From contig NZ_CP009434.1 of NCBI RefSeq assembly GCF_000960995.1, positions 2,480,001 through 2,544,000 on the forward strand: a DNA stretch of 64,000 nt, written 5' to 3'. This document shows, one piece after another, positions 35,970 to 45,675 of this stretch (its first letter is position 1; each line of letters starts with the position of its first letter). The notes beneath the pieces are model-generated. The model saw only the letters and a list, made by a program, of their open reading frames with translations. It was not told where the DNA came from and made no database searches. A program made the translations under genes and the position numbers. Origin of the DNA: Burkholderia glumae LMG 2196 = ATCC 33617 (GTDB lineage Bacteria; Pseudomonadota; Gammaproteobacteria; Burkholderiales; Burkholderiaceae).

Positions 35970-37439
35970 ATGACGGCTTATGGTCTGCAACGGCTTTACA
36001 TCGGCGGCGGCTACGTCGACGCGACGAGCGGCGCCACCTTCGACAGCCTCGACCCCGCCACCGGCGAGACGCTCGCCGTGGTCCAGCAGGCCGCCGCGGC
36101 CGATGTGGACCGCGCGGTGGCGGCGGCGCGCGAGGGCCAGCGCGAATGGGCCGCGCTCACGGCGATGCAGCGCTCGCGCATCCTGCGCCGTGCGGTCGAA
36201 CTGCTGCGCGAGCGCAACGACGCGCTCGCCGAGCTCGAGACGCGCGACACCGGCAAGCCGATCGCCGAGACGCGCGCCGTGGACATCGTCACCGGCGCCG
36301 ACGTGATCGAGTACTACGCGGGGCTCGCCACCGCGATCGAGGGGCAGCAGATCCCGCTGCGCGAGGATTCGTTCGTCTATACGCGGCGCGAGCCGCTCGG
36401 CGTGTGCGCCGGAATCGGCGCCTGGAACTATCCGATCCAGATCGCCTGCTGGAAGAGCGCGCCCGCGCTCGCGGCCGGCAACGCGATGATCTTCAAGCCG
36501 AGCGAGGTCACCCCGCTCACGGCGCTCAAGCTCGCCGAGATCTACACCGAGGCCGGCGTGCCGGCCGGCGTGTTCAACGTGGTGCAGGGCAACGGCGTGG
36601 TGGGCGCGCTGCTGGCGGGCCATCCCGGCATCGCCAAGGTGTCGTTCACGGGCGGCGTGGAGACCGGCAAGAAGGTGATGTCGCTGGCCGGCGCCTCGTC
36701 GCTGAAGGAGGTGACGATGGAGCTGGGCGGCAAGTCGCCCTTGATCGTGTTCGCCGACGCCGATCTCGACCGCGCCGCCGACATCGCCGTGACCGCCAAC
36801 TTCTTCAGCTCCGGCCAGGTCTGCACCAACGGCACGCGCGTGTTCGTCGAGCGCGCCGTGAAGGACGCGTTCGTCGCGCGCGTGCTCGAACGCGTGGCGC
36901 GAATCCGCGTGGGCCACCCGGCCGATCCGGCCACCAACTTCGGCCCGCTCGCGAGCGCCGCGCAGCTCGCCAAGGTGCTCGACTTCATCGAGAGCGGCAA
37001 GGCCGAGGGCGCGACGCTGCTGGCGGGCGGCACGCGGCTCGTGGGCGGCGATCTCGCGCGCGGCCAGTACGTGGCGCCGACCGTGTTCGCCGGCTGCCAC
37101 GACGGCATGCGCATCGTGCGCGAGGAAATCTTCGGGCCGGTGATGAGCCTGCTCGACTTCGCCGACGAGGACGAGGTGGTCGCGCGCGCCAACGATACCG
37201 CCTTCGGCCTCGCGGCCGGCGTGGTCACCGAGAATCTCGCGCGCGCGCACCGCGTGATCCACCGGCTCGAGGCCGGCATCTGCTGGATCAACACCTGGGG
37301 CGAATCGCCGGCCGAGATGCCGGTGGGCGGCTACAAGCAGTCCGGCGTCGGCCGCGAGAACGGCATCACCACGCTCGAGCACTACACGCGCATCAAGTCG
37401 GTGCAGGTCGAGCTCGGCCGCTACCACCCGGTGTTCTGA
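35970..37439 (+). CDS. betB: Betaine aldehyde dehydrogenase
   Basis: 489-residue ALDH oxidising betaine aldehyde to glycine betaine with NAD(P). Seen: the GIGAWNYPIQIACWKSAPALA substrate/cofactor segment, FKPSEVTPLTAL, the nucleotide motif SFTGGVETGKKV, catalytic Glu in MELGGKSPLIVF and catalytic Cys in FSSGQVCTNGTRV. Length and motifs are standard. It follows betI by 17 bp with an AGGAGG site close to the ATG, and betA follows by 25 bp. Confidence 0.95.
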   Translation: MTAYGLQRLYIGGGYVDATSGATFDSLDPATGETLAVVQQAAAADVDRAVAAAREGQREWAALTAMQRSRILRRAVELLRERNDALAELETRDTGKPIAETRAVDIVTGADVIEYYAGLATAIEGQQIPLREDSFVYTRREPLGVCAGIGAWNYPIQIACWKSAPALAAGNAMIFKPSEVTPLTALKLAEIYTEAGVPAGVFNVVQGNGVVGALLAGHPGIAKVSFTGGVETGKKVMSLAGASSLKEVTMELGGKSPLIVFADADLDRAADIAVTANFFSSGQVCTNGTRVFVERAVKDAFVARVLERVARIRVGHPADPATNFGPLASAAQLAKVLDFIESGKAEGATLLAGGTRLVGGDLARGQYVAPTVFAGCHDGMRIVREEIFGPVMSLLDFADEDEVVARANDTAFGLAAGVVTENLARAHRVIHRLEAGICWINTWGESPAEMPVGGYKQSGVGRENGITTLEHYTRIKSVQVELGRYHPVF

Positions 37440-37464
37440 TGTTCCGACGACAGGAGGCAAGGCG

Positions 37465-39162
37465 ATGACGACCACGCTCGAATACGACTACATCATCTGC
37501 GGCGCCGGCTCGGCCGGCAACGTGCTCGCCGCGCGGCTGACCGAGGACCCCGGCGTGACCGTGCTGCTGCTCGAGGCGGGCGGCCCCGACTACCGTTTCG
37601 ACTTCCGCACCCAGATGCCGGCCGCGCTCGCCTATCCGCTGCAGGGCCGCCGCTACAATTGGGCCTACGAGACCGATCCCGAGCCGCACATGGACAACCG
37701 CCGCATGGAATGCGGACGCGGCAAGGGGCTCGGCGGCTCGTCGCTGATCAACGGCATGTGCTACATCCGCGGCAACGCGCTCGACTACGACAACTGGGCG
37801 ACGCACGCGGGACTCGAGGACTGGACCTATCTCGACTGCCTGCCCTACTTCCGCCGCGCCGAGACGCGCGACGCGGGCCCCAACGACTACCACGGCGGCG
37901 ACGGGCCGGTGTCGGTCACCACCAGCAAGCCCGGCGTGAATCCGCTGTTCGAGGCGATGGTGGAGGCCGGCGTGCAGGCCGGCTACCCGCGCACCGACGA
38001 CCTGAACGGCTATCGGCAGGAAGGCTTCGGGCCGATGGACCGCACCGTCACGCCGCGCGGGCGCCGCGCCTCCACCGCGCGCGGCTACCTGGACCAGGCA
38101 CGCGCGCGGCCGAACCTGGAGATCGTCACGCACGCGGTGGCCGACCGCGTGCTGTTCTCGGGCAAGCGCGCCTACGGCGTGGCCTACCTGCGCCGCGGCC
38201 AGCCCGTGACGGCGCACGCGCGCCGCGAGGTGCTGGTATGCAGCGGCGCGATCGCCTCGCCGCAGCTGCTGCAGCGCTCGGGCGTGGGTCCCGGCCAGTG
38301 GCTGCGCGAGCTCGACATTCCGGTGGTGCACGAGCTGCCCGGCGTGGGCCAGAACCTGCAGGACCATCTGGAGATGTACATTCAATACGCCTGCAAGGAG
38401 CCCGTGTCGCTGTACCCGGCGCTGAAGTGGTGGAACCAGCCGAAGATCGGCCTCGAATGGATGCTCAACGGCACCGGCCTCGGCGCGAGCAACCATTTCG
38501 AGGCGGGCGGCTTCATCCGCACCCGCGACGAAGACCTCTGGCCGAACATCCAGTACCACTTCCTGCCGGTGGCGATCAACTACAACGGCTCGAACGCGAT
38601 CGAGATGCACGGCTTCCAGGCCCACGTCGGCTCGATGCGCTCGCCGAGCCGCGGCCGCGTGAAGCTGACCTCGCGCGATCCGAACGCGCATCCGAGCATC
38701 CTGTTCAATTACATGTCCGAGCCGCTCGACTGGCGCGAGTTCCGCGACGCAATCCGCGTCACGCGCGAGATCATGCGCCAGCCCGCGCTCGACCGCTTCC
38801 GCGGCCAGGAGCTGAATCCCGGTGCCGAGCTGAAATCGGACGCACAGCTCGACGCGTTCGTGCGCCAGCGCGCCGAGACGGCCTTCCATCCGTCGTGCTC
38901 GAACAAGATGGGCTACGACGCGATGGCGGTGGTCGACAACGAGGGGCGCGTCCACGGCCTGGACGGGCTGCGCGTGGTGGACGCGTCGATCATGCCGATC
39001 ATCACGACCGGCAACCTCAACGCGCCCACCATCATGATCGCCGAGAAGATCGCCGACCGGATTCGCGGGCGCGTCCCGCTGGCGCGCGCGACGGCGAAAT
39101 ACTTCGTCGCGAACGGCGCGCCGGCGCGCGGCAAGCCGCTGCGGGAAGCGCAAGCCGCCTGA
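37465..39162 (+). CDS. betA: Choline dehydrogenase
   Basis: 565-residue GMC-family flavoprotein that oxidises choline to betaine aldehyde at the membrane. The FAD motif DYIICGAGSAGNVLAARLTE opens the protein, GLGGSSLINGMCYIRGN follows, and the C-terminus has the active-site His in ETAFHPSCSNKMG and the segment GLRVVDASIMPIITTGNLNAP. Length is as in Escherichia coli BetA. With BetB it supplies betaine either as osmoprotectant or to the gbc/dgc pathway in this same window. Confidence 0.95.
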   Translation: MTTTLEYDYIICGAGSAGNVLAARLTEDPGVTVLLLEAGGPDYRFDFRTQMPAALAYPLQGRRYNWAYETDPEPHMDNRRMECGRGKGLGGSSLINGMCYIRGNALDYDNWATHAGLEDWTYLDCLPYFRRAETRDAGPNDYHGGDGPVSVTTSKPGVNPLFEAMVEAGVQAGYPRTDDLNGYRQEGFGPMDRTVTPRGRRASTARGYLDQARARPNLEIVTHAVADRVLFSGKRAYGVAYLRRGQPVTAHARREVLVCSGAIASPQLLQRSGVGPGQWLRELDIPVVHELPGVGQNLQDHLEMYIQYACKEPVSLYPALKWWNQPKIGLEWMLNGTGLGASNHFEAGGFIRTRDEDLWPNIQYHFLPVAINYNGSNAIEMHGFQAHVGSMRSPSRGRVKLTSRDPNAHPSILFNYMSEPLDWREFRDAIRVTREIMRQPALDRFRGQELNPGAELKSDAQLDAFVRQRAETAFHPSCSNKMGYDAMAVVDNEGRVHGLDGLRVVDASIMPIITTGNLNAPTIMIAEKIADRIRGRVPLARATAKYFVANGAPARGKPLREAQAA

Positions 39163-39681
39163 CGCGCGCGGCGGCGCGGCAGCCGGGCGCCCCAGCGCGC
39201 GGCATTGCCGGACGCCGCGCCGTCGTCACACTCCAGCCCCCCCCTCGCGGGGCGGGACGCGCGCCGCACGACGGCCGCGCCTCCCCGCCACGCCAGCCAG
39301 CCAGCCGGTTTTACAGGCGCGCCGGGCTCGATCTGAAAAAACTACAAAAAAGAACGAGCCGGCCGGCCAGGCGCGCCGCATCGAGGCGCGCGCGAGCCCC
39401 GCCGCAGGCGCGCGTGCCGTCCGCGCCGCAGGCACGACCCGCATGGCACGAAACATGCTTTCTATAGCGCCGACGATGCCGTCGGTGCGGCGCGCGAGGC
39501 GAGCCTCGCCGCACCAGCCGCGGCGTCGAATCCGGCCGGCGCGCCCAGGCGACACACCCGGCCTCAACGATTTGGAGAAGCCAGCTTGGCAGGTCTTACC
39601 CATTACTCACGCCGCGAGTCGGGCCACCGGGGCGCCATCGAGCTTCACCGCGATCAATCGCCCTGGATCGGAATTGTCGAA
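39163..39681. other. Intergenic region after betA
   Basis: 519 bp with no convincing gene. It holds GC-rich short repeats and an A-rich patch (39336-39352) within otherwise very GC-rich DNA. The patch might mark the end of the bet transcript or the response-regulator promoter, but no clear hairpin stands out. Confidence 0.4.
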
Positions 39682-40143
39682 ATGAACAAAGCTGCCGGAA
39701 ACATCTTGCTGGTCGAGGATTCACCGCTGGACGCCGAACTGACGGAAACGGCACTGTGGTCGATCGGCGTACACAACCCGCTCGTCACGGTCGGCGACGG
39801 CGAGGCCGCGCTCGACTATCTGCTGCGCCGCGGCGCCTGGTCCGCGCGCGCGCCGGGCAACCCCGACTTCGTGCTGCTGGACCAGGGCCTGCCGAAGCTG
39901 GACGGCTTCGAGGTGCTCGCGGCGATCCGCGCCGAGACCGCGCTCGACAGCCTGCCGGTGATCATGCTGACGGCCTCGACGAGCGAGGGCGACCTGAACC
40001 GCTGCTTCGAACTCGGCGCCGACGCGCACATCATCAAGCCGCTGAAGCTGGCGAACTTCCTGGCCGCGGTGGAGTGTGTCAGCGGCAAGTGGGCGCTGCC
40101 GAACTATCTGTTCCCGGCCTTTTTCGGCGGCAGCGCGGCCTGA
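39682..40143 (+). CDS. Single-domain response regulator (CheY/Rcp1-like)
   Basis: 153-residue receiver domain with no output domain. Phospho-acceptor Asp is in FVLLDQGLPKLDGFEVL, where most Rcp1-like proteins have LLDLNLP. The N-terminal acidic pair is in LLVEDSPLDAEL, the conserved Thr/Ser switch in IMLTAST, and the Lys in HIIKPLKLANF. Start chosen at 39682 (GGAA about eight bases upstream, and the fold begins right there); the frame is open to 39586. Rcp1-type regulators usually pair with phytochrome or other histidine kinases, none of which is adjacent. Confidence 0.85.
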   Translation: MNKAAGNILLVEDSPLDAELTETALWSIGVHNPLVTVGDGEAALDYLLRRGAWSARAPGNPDFVLLDQGLPKLDGFEVLAAIRAETALDSLPVIMLTASTSEGDLNRCFELGADAHIIKPLKLANFLAAVECVSGKWALPNYLFPAFFGGSAA

Positions 40144-40424
40144 CGCGCGCGCCGGCGGCGCGGGCGGCGACGATTCGCGCCATGCCACGAACAAAGCGCG
40201 CGAATCGGCCGGGATTGTTCGCCTGCGGCCGCGCCAAGCGCCCCCGCATCGGCCGGCGTGCCGTGCACCTGACGGCCGCCGGCCGCATCGCTATCCTGTT
40301 TCACGCATAGGCTTAGCACGATTGCTACCATAGCGTTCCCGAAACCGGCCGGCATCGGGGTGCCTCGCGGGTCGTTCCGCCCGGGTTCCTGCCACCGCGC
40401 CGCCGCCATCCGATCAGCCGACCC

Positions 40425-41381
40425 GTGACTCCAGAACCGATCCTCACCGTCTCTCATCTGTCGAAAACCTACGCGTCGGGCTTCAAGTCGCTCGACGACG
40501 TGAACCTGTCGATCCGGCCCGGCGAGATCTTCGCGCTGCTCGGCCCGAACGGCGCCGGCAAGACCACGCTGATCAGCACCATCTGCGGCATCGTCACGCC
40601 CACCGAGGGCAGCGTGACGGTGGGCGGCCACGACATCCGGAGCGGCTTTCGCGCCGCCCGCGAGATGATCGGCCTGGTCCCGCAGGAGCTGACCACCGAC
40701 TCGTTCGAAACGGTCTGGGCCACCGTCTCGTTCAGCCGCGGCCTGTTCGGCAAGGCGCCGAATCCCGCGCATCTCGAGAAGGTGCTGAAGGACCTCTCGC
40801 TCTGGGACAAGCGCGACAACAAGCTGATGACGCTGTCGGGCGGCATGAAGCGCCGCGTGCTGATCGCCAAGGCGCTCTCGCACGAGCCGCGCATCCTGTT
40901 CCTCGACGAGCCGACCGCCGGCGTGGACGTGGAGCTGCGCCGCGACATGTGGAAGCTCGTCGATCAGTTGCGCGCGAGCGGCGTGACGATCGTGCTGACC
41001 ACCCACTACATCGAGGAAGCCGAGCAGATGGCCGACCGGATCGGCGTCATCAACGGCGGGCGGATCGTGCTGGTGGAGGAGAAGTCCGAGCTGATGCGCA
41101 AGCTCGGCCGCAAGCAGCTCACGCTGCAGCTCGACACGCCGCTCGCGGCGATTCCCGACGCGCTGGCCCGGTTCCGGCTCGAACTGGCCAAGGACGGCGC
41201 CGAGCTCGTCTACACCTACGAGGCCGAGCGCGAGCAGGCGATCGCCGCGCTGCTCGGCGCGCTGGCCGAGGCCGGCATCCGCTTCCGCGACCTGCAGACC
41301 TCGCAGAGCTCGCTCGAGGAAATCTTCGTGAGCCTCATCGACGGCGGCCGCCCCGCCCCGACGAGCGCCGCTTCCGCCTGA
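40425..41381 (+). CDS. ABC-2 exporter ATP-binding protein (YadG-like)
   Basis: 318-residue ATPase: Walker A GPNGAGKTTL, signature LSGGMKRRV, Walker B ILFLDEPTAGVD, and switch His in VLTTHYIEEAEQM. The C-terminal ~90 residues carry a conserved extension (QSSLEEIFVSLID) seen in YadG/NodI-type ATPases. Start is GTG at 40425. It precedes the permease gene by 18 bp. Similar in length and sequence to E. coli YadG, whose substrate is not established; NodI is a more distant relative. Confidence 0.88.
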   Translation: MTPEPILTVSHLSKTYASGFKSLDDVNLSIRPGEIFALLGPNGAGKTTLISTICGIVTPTEGSVTVGGHDIRSGFRAAREMIGLVPQELTTDSFETVWATVSFSRGLFGKAPNPAHLEKVLKDLSLWDKRDNKLMTLSGGMKRRVLIAKALSHEPRILFLDEPTAGVDVELRRDMWKLVDQLRASGVTIVLTTHYIEEAEQMADRIGVINGGRIVLVEEKSELMRKLGRKQLTLQLDTPLAAIPDALARFRLELAKDGAELVYTYEAEREQAIAALLGALAEAGIRFRDLQTSQSSLEEIFVSLIDGGRPAPTSAASA

Positions 41382-41399
41382 CCCGAGACAGGACCCCGC

Positions 41400-42164
41400 A
41401 TGTTCAACCTGCACGCAGTTCGCGCGATCTACCGCGCGGAAATGGCCCGCACCTGGCGCACCCTGACCCAGAGCATCATCGCGCCGGTGATCTCCACCTC
41501 GCTCTACTTCGTCGTGTTCGGCTCGGCGATCGGCTCGCGCATCAGCGCCGTAAACGGCATCAGCTACGGGTCGTTCATCGTGCCGGGCCTCGTGATGCTG
41601 TCGCTGCTGTCGCAAAGCATCTCGAACGCCTCGTTCGGCATCTACTTCCCCCGCTTCACCGGCACCATCTACGAGATCCTCGCCGCGCCGGTCTCGTACT
41701 GGGAGATCGTGCTCGCCTATGTGGGCGCGGCCGCCACCAAGTCGGTGCTGGTCGGCTTCATCATCCTCGCCACCGCCAGCCTGTTCGTGCCGATGCACAT
41801 CCTGCATCCGGTCTGGATGGTGCTGTTCCTGCTGCTCACCGCGATCACGTTCAGCCTGTTCGGCTTCGTGATCGGCATCTGGGCCGACAGCTTCGAGAAG
41901 CTCTCGCTGGTGCCGCTGCTGATCGTCACGCCGCTCACGTTCCTCGGCGGCAGCTTCTATTCGGTGGACATGCTGCCGCCGTTCTGGCGCGTGGTCACGC
42001 TGTTCAATCCGATCGTCTACCTGGTGAGCGGCTTTCGCTGGGCGTTCTTCGGGCTCGCCGACGTGCATATCGGCATCAGCCTCGCGATGACGGCGCTGTT
42101 CCTCGTCGTGCTGCTGTTCGTGGTGGCGTGGATCTTCCGCACCGGCTACCGCCTCAAGAAATGA
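41400..42164 (+). CDS. ABC-2 type permease (YadH-like)
   Basis: 254-residue inner-membrane protein with six predicted helices and the ABC-2 permease pattern: YRAEMARTWRTLTQSIIAPV at the N-terminus, YEILAAPVSYWEIVLAYVGA in the middle and PLTFLGGSFYSVDMLPP before the last helices. Forms an exporter with the ATPase directly upstream. The substrate is unknown. Closest by eye to YadH rather than the nodulation NodJ permease. Confidence 0.88.
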   Translation: MFNLHAVRAIYRAEMARTWRTLTQSIIAPVISTSLYFVVFGSAIGSRISAVNGISYGSFIVPGLVMLSLLSQSISNASFGIYFPRFTGTIYEILAAPVSYWEIVLAYVGAAATKSVLVGFIILATASLFVPMHILHPVWMVLFLLLTAITFSLFGFVIGIWADSFEKLSLVPLLIVTPLTFLGGSFYSVDMLPPFWRVVTLFNPIVYLVSGFRWAFFGLADVHIGISLAMTALFLVVLLFVVAWIFRTGYRLKK

Positions 42165-42184
42165 AGCACTGAAGGCGCATGCAA

Positions 42185-42205
42185 AGGCCGGCGCGGCGCC
42201 GGCCT
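42185..42205 (+). terminator. Hairpin after the ABC exporter genes
   Basis: Perfect 10-bp GC-rich inverted repeat (42185-42194 and 42196-42205) with a single-base centre, about 20 bp after the permease stop. There is no T tract, so it may be a transcript-stabilising hairpin or a weak terminator. Confidence 0.4.
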
Positions 42206-42328
42206 GCCGCCTGCCGATGGCGTGCCTGTTCCAGCCCGATGCCGGATTCGTTCTATGGCGACGATTAATGGTCGCATCTACTGACCGCGTACCGCCTCGC
42301 CCCGAGGCGGGCCTGCCCAGAGAACGCC

Positions 42329-43765
42329 TTGCCCGCCGCCGCCCCCACCCCGTCCGCCGCCCCCGCGAGCGCCGCCGCGCGCCTCGAACGCCTGCCGTTT
42401 TCCGGCTACCACGCGCTGATCTGCGCGGTCATCGCGATCGCGTTCTTCTTCGATTCGGTCGATCTGGGCACGATGACCTTCGTGCTCGGCTCGATCCGTC
42501 AGGAGTTCGGACTGTCGAGCGCGACGGCCGGCCTGGTCGCCAGCGCGAGCTTCTTCGGCATGGTGGCCGGCGCGGCGCTGGCGGGGCTGCTGGCCGACCG
42601 CTTCGGCCGCCGGCCGGTGTTCCAGTGGAGCATGGTGCTGTGGGGCGCCGCGTCCTATCTGTGCTCGACCGCGCAGAGCGTCGAGGCGCTGATCGGCTGG
42701 CGCGTGCTGCTCGGCGTCGGCATGGGCATGGAATTCCCGATCGCGCAGACGCTGCTGTCCGAATTCGTGCCCGCCGCCAACCGCGGCCGGCTGATCGCGC
42801 TGATCGACGGCTTCTGGCCGCTCGGCTTCATCTGCGCGGGCGCGGTGTCGTACTTCGTGCTGCCGGCGCTAGGCTGGCGCGCCGTGTTCGCGCTGCTCGC
42901 GATTCCCGCGGTGTTCGTGCTGGTGGTGCGCCGCGTCGTGCCGGAATCGCCGCGCTGGCTCGAACACCACGGCCGCCGCGACGAGGCCGCGCGCGTGCTC
43001 GAACGCATCGAGGCGAAGGTGATGCGCTCGGCCGGCCTCGCCTCGCTGCCGCAGCCGTCGCGGCTCGCCGAGCCGCCCGTCACGCGCGGCCGCGGCGCAC
43101 TGCGCGAGATCTGGAGCGGCCCGTACCGGCGCCGCACGGCGATGGTCTGGCTGCTCTGGTTCTTCGCGCTGCTGGGCTTCTACGGCCTCACCTCGTGGCT
43201 CGGCGCGCTGCTGCAGCAGGCCGGCTACGCGCTCACGCAGTCGGTGCTCTATACCGTGCTGATCTCGCTCGGCGGCGTGCCCGGCTTCCTCTGCGCGGCC
43301 TGGCTCGTCGAGCGCTGGGGCCGCAAGCCCACCACCATCGCCTCGCTGGTCGGCGGCGGCGCGCTGGCCTACGTCTACGGGCAGAGCGCGCTGCACGGCC
43401 ACAGCATCGCGCTGCTGATCGGCACCGGGCTCGCGATGCAGTTCTTCCTGTTCGGCATGTGGGCCGCGCTCTATACCTATACGCCCGAGCTGTACGGCAC
43501 CGGCGCGCGCGCGACCGGCTCCGGGTTCGCCTCGGCAATCGGCCGGATCGGCTCGCTGATCGGCCCCTACGTGGTGGGCCTCGTGCTGCCGCGGTTCGGG
43601 CAGGGCGGCGTGTTCACGCTCGGCGCGCTGTCGTTCGTGATGACAGCGCTCGCGGTGGCCTGGCTCGGGATCGAAACCCGCGGGCTCGCGCTGGAGGCAC
43701 TGGCGGGCGACGACGGCGAGGCCGCCGGGCAGGGGCGCTACGCGGCGGGAGCGGCGGCCGAGTGA
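42329..43765 (+). CDS. MFS metabolite:proton symporter (sugar porter/NiaP-like)
   Basis: 478-residue, 12-helix major facilitator. Family motifs are clear: FFDSVDLGTMTFVLGSI in helix 1, GLLADRFGRRPVFQWSM after helix 2, VPESPRWLEHHGRRDEA at the central loop and WLVERWGRKPTT in the second half. It most resembles the sugar-porter/organic-acid group that includes nicotinate transporter NiaP; the substrate is not determined. The start TTG at 42329 is the first usable codon; a start a few codons later cannot be excluded because residues 1-20 are Ala/Pro-rich. Confidence 0.78.
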   Translation: MPAAAPTPSAAPASAAARLERLPFSGYHALICAVIAIAFFFDSVDLGTMTFVLGSIRQEFGLSSATAGLVASASFFGMVAGAALAGLLADRFGRRPVFQWSMVLWGAASYLCSTAQSVEALIGWRVLLGVGMGMEFPIAQTLLSEFVPAANRGRLIALIDGFWPLGFICAGAVSYFVLPALGWRAVFALLAIPAVFVLVVRRVVPESPRWLEHHGRRDEAARVLERIEAKVMRSAGLASLPQPSRLAEPPVTRGRGALREIWSGPYRRRTAMVWLLWFFALLGFYGLTSWLGALLQQAGYALTQSVLYTVLISLGGVPGFLCAAWLVERWGRKPTTIASLVGGGALAYVYGQSALHGHSIALLIGTGLAMQFFLFGMWAALYTYTPELYGTGARATGSGFASAIGRIGSLIGPYVVGLVLPRFGQGGVFTLGALSFVMTALAVAWLGIETRGLALEALAGDDGEAAGQGRYAAGAAAE

Positions 43766-43981
43766 GGCTCGCGAGGCCGGCGCTTGCCGGCCGCGCGGTT
43801 CGCGCCAGACATGAGCGGATATGTGAGCGGATATCGCGGCCAGCCGGCCCGACCTCATGCACCTCGCGGCGGCATGGGCACGTGGACGCGTGCGGGCCGC
43901 CGGGCGGACCCGGCGCCCGCCCGCTCGCCACCCGGCTCGCCGCCGCCCTCGGCGTTTACACCGATTTCCGTCCCTTCATGA

Positions 43982-44011
43982 TTGCATCGGGCTTTCGCGA
44001 AGTTATATGAT
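43982..44011 (+). promoter_or_regulatory. Sigma-70-like promoter before the lactonase-like gene
   Basis: TTGCAT (43982-43987), 18-bp spacer, TATGAT (44006-44011), in a locally AT-richer patch 103 bp upstream of the next start codon. The downstream sequence GTTATATGATGACGTAAC carries a GTTA/TAAC dyad that might bind a regulator. Confidence 0.5.
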
Positions 44012-44113
44012 GACGTAACACTTACCCGGCCCCGTGCCGTCGTCCGCCCGCACCCGGCGCCTGCCCCGGCGACGCCGCGGCGCCCCCGCCTCACGAACCG
44101 ATCCGCGATCCCG

Positions 44114-45184
44114 ATGAGCACTCCGCTGTCCGCCTCCCACGTCGTCTACGTCTCGAACTCCGAGGACGGCGACCTTTCCGTCTACCATCTCGACGCGGCG
44201 CAGGGCCGGCTCGAGCCGTTCGCCCGCACGCCGGCCGGCAGCGTGGTGATGCCGCAGGCGCCCACGCAGGACGGCCTGCGTCTGTACGTGGCCACGCGCG
44301 GCACCGAGCCGGCCATCGTCGCCTACGAGATCGGCGCACAAGGCGCGCTGACGCAGCGCTTCTCGACGCCGATCGACGCAAGCCTCGCCTACCTGTCGGT
44401 CGACCACGCCGGGCGCCTGCTGTTCGGCGCGTCCTACGGCGGCAGCCGCCTGTTCGTGTTCGACGCAAACCGCCTCGCGCACGGCGACGGCACGCCGCTG
44501 CAGTTCATCGACCGGATTCAGAACGCGCACTCGATCATCGTCTCCGACGACGACCGCTATGCCTACGCGGCCTCGCTGGGCCTCGACCGGATCCTTTTCT
44601 ACGGCATCGCGCGCGCCGGCGACGAGGCGGCGCTGATCGCGCGCGGCGAACTCGCGACGCCGGCCGGCTTCGGCCCGCGCCACCTGCGCCTCGCGCCGGA
44701 CGGCGCGACGCTCTACGCGATCGGCGAATTCCACGGCACGGTACTCGCGATCGCACGCGATCCGGTGACGGGCGAGCTGGGCGAGGCGACCGTGTCGGAC
44801 CTCGCGCCGAGCATCGCGCACCTGCCGCACGGCGCGCCGCGCCCGCCCGCGCCGACCGCGCCCTGCGTCTGGGCGGCCGACCTGCAGGTCTCGCCGGACG
44901 GCCGCCACGTCCACGCGACCGAGCGCACCACCAGCCGCATCATCACGTTTCGCGTGGGCGAGCAGCGTGCGCTGCATTATGCGAGCTGCATCGAGACCGA
45001 GAAGCAGCCGCGCGGCATCCGCCTCTCGCCCGACGGCACGCTGCTGGCCGCGAGCGGCGAGCTCTCGCCGTTCATCTCGCTGTACCGCGTCGATGCGGCG
45101 AGCGGCGCGCTGACGCCGGTGGCGCGCGTGGCGGGCGGCAAGGGCGCGAACTGGATCGAGATCCTGCCGCTCGGCAGCGCCTGA
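44114..45184 (+). CDS. Seven-bladed beta-propeller lactonase family protein (6-phosphogluconolactonase-like)
   Basis: 356-residue cytosolic-looking protein of the Pgl/3-carboxymuconate-cyclase family. Repeated blade motifs are visible: VVYVSNSEDGDLSVYHLD, LYVATRGTEPAIVAYEI, FVFDANRL, VWAADLQVSPDGRHVHATERT and GIRLSPDGTLLAASGE. E. coli Pgl, of similar length, hydrolyses 6-phosphogluconolactone. Other members act on muconolactones or galactonolactones, so the substrate is open. The start at 44114 has no strong ribosome-binding site but fits the first blade; the upstream frame to 43982 spans the promoter. Confidence 0.82.
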   Translation: MSTPLSASHVVYVSNSEDGDLSVYHLDAAQGRLEPFARTPAGSVVMPQAPTQDGLRLYVATRGTEPAIVAYEIGAQGALTQRFSTPIDASLAYLSVDHAGRLLFGASYGGSRLFVFDANRLAHGDGTPLQFIDRIQNAHSIIVSDDDRYAYAASLGLDRILFYGIARAGDEAALIARGELATPAGFGPRHLRLAPDGATLYAIGEFHGTVLAIARDPVTGELGEATVSDLAPSIAHLPHGAPRPPAPTAPCVWAADLQVSPDGRHVHATERTTSRIITFRVGEQRALHYASCIETEKQPRGIRLSPDGTLLAASGELSPFISLYRVDAASGALTPVARVAGGKGANWIEILPLGSA

Positions 45185-45675
45185 ACCGGCGACGCCGGCG
45201 CCGGCATCACGCGCCGCCGGCCCGGTTGCACCTGGCACGCACCACCGGCCTGGCGATACCGATGCCAGCCGGCGCCCCCGCCCCGGGCCGCCCGCCGCGC
45301 CCCTCCGCGCCCCTCCGCGCCCGCGGGCCGGCACCGAAGCCGCCCACCTGCGCCGCGACGCCCCCGCTCGCGCGCGACTCCTGAGCAGGCACGTCCGTCT
45401 CGCCTGCCGCCCCTCCCCGTCGCCGCCATGCCCACCGGGCCGGGCCCAATGGCGCGGCGACGAATCCGTCACGCCCCGTCACGCTCGCATGAGGCTACCC
45501 GGGCCGGCTCGATGCCGGCTGCCATGCGCGGCCGCCATCCGATGCGGAATTTTTTTCCGATTTCTCTGTGATATTTGTCTGACGTCGTGCGGCACATCTG
45601 GCCCCGACCGGGGCATCCGAAGCCGCGCGCGGCGTCCGCCCCGCTTTCCCGTCCTCTCGCCTGGAGACCACCGCC
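45185..45675. other. Intergenic region before the secreted propeller gene
   Basis: 491 bp with no gene that I can support. GC-rich except for a short T-rich patch (45548-45585) likely to contain the promoter of the gene starting at 45676. Confidence 0.4.

Noticed and set aside
40425..42164. Assignment of the ABC exporter as nodulation NodIJ
   Set aside because: No other nod genes are near and length and sequence resemble YadGH more closely.
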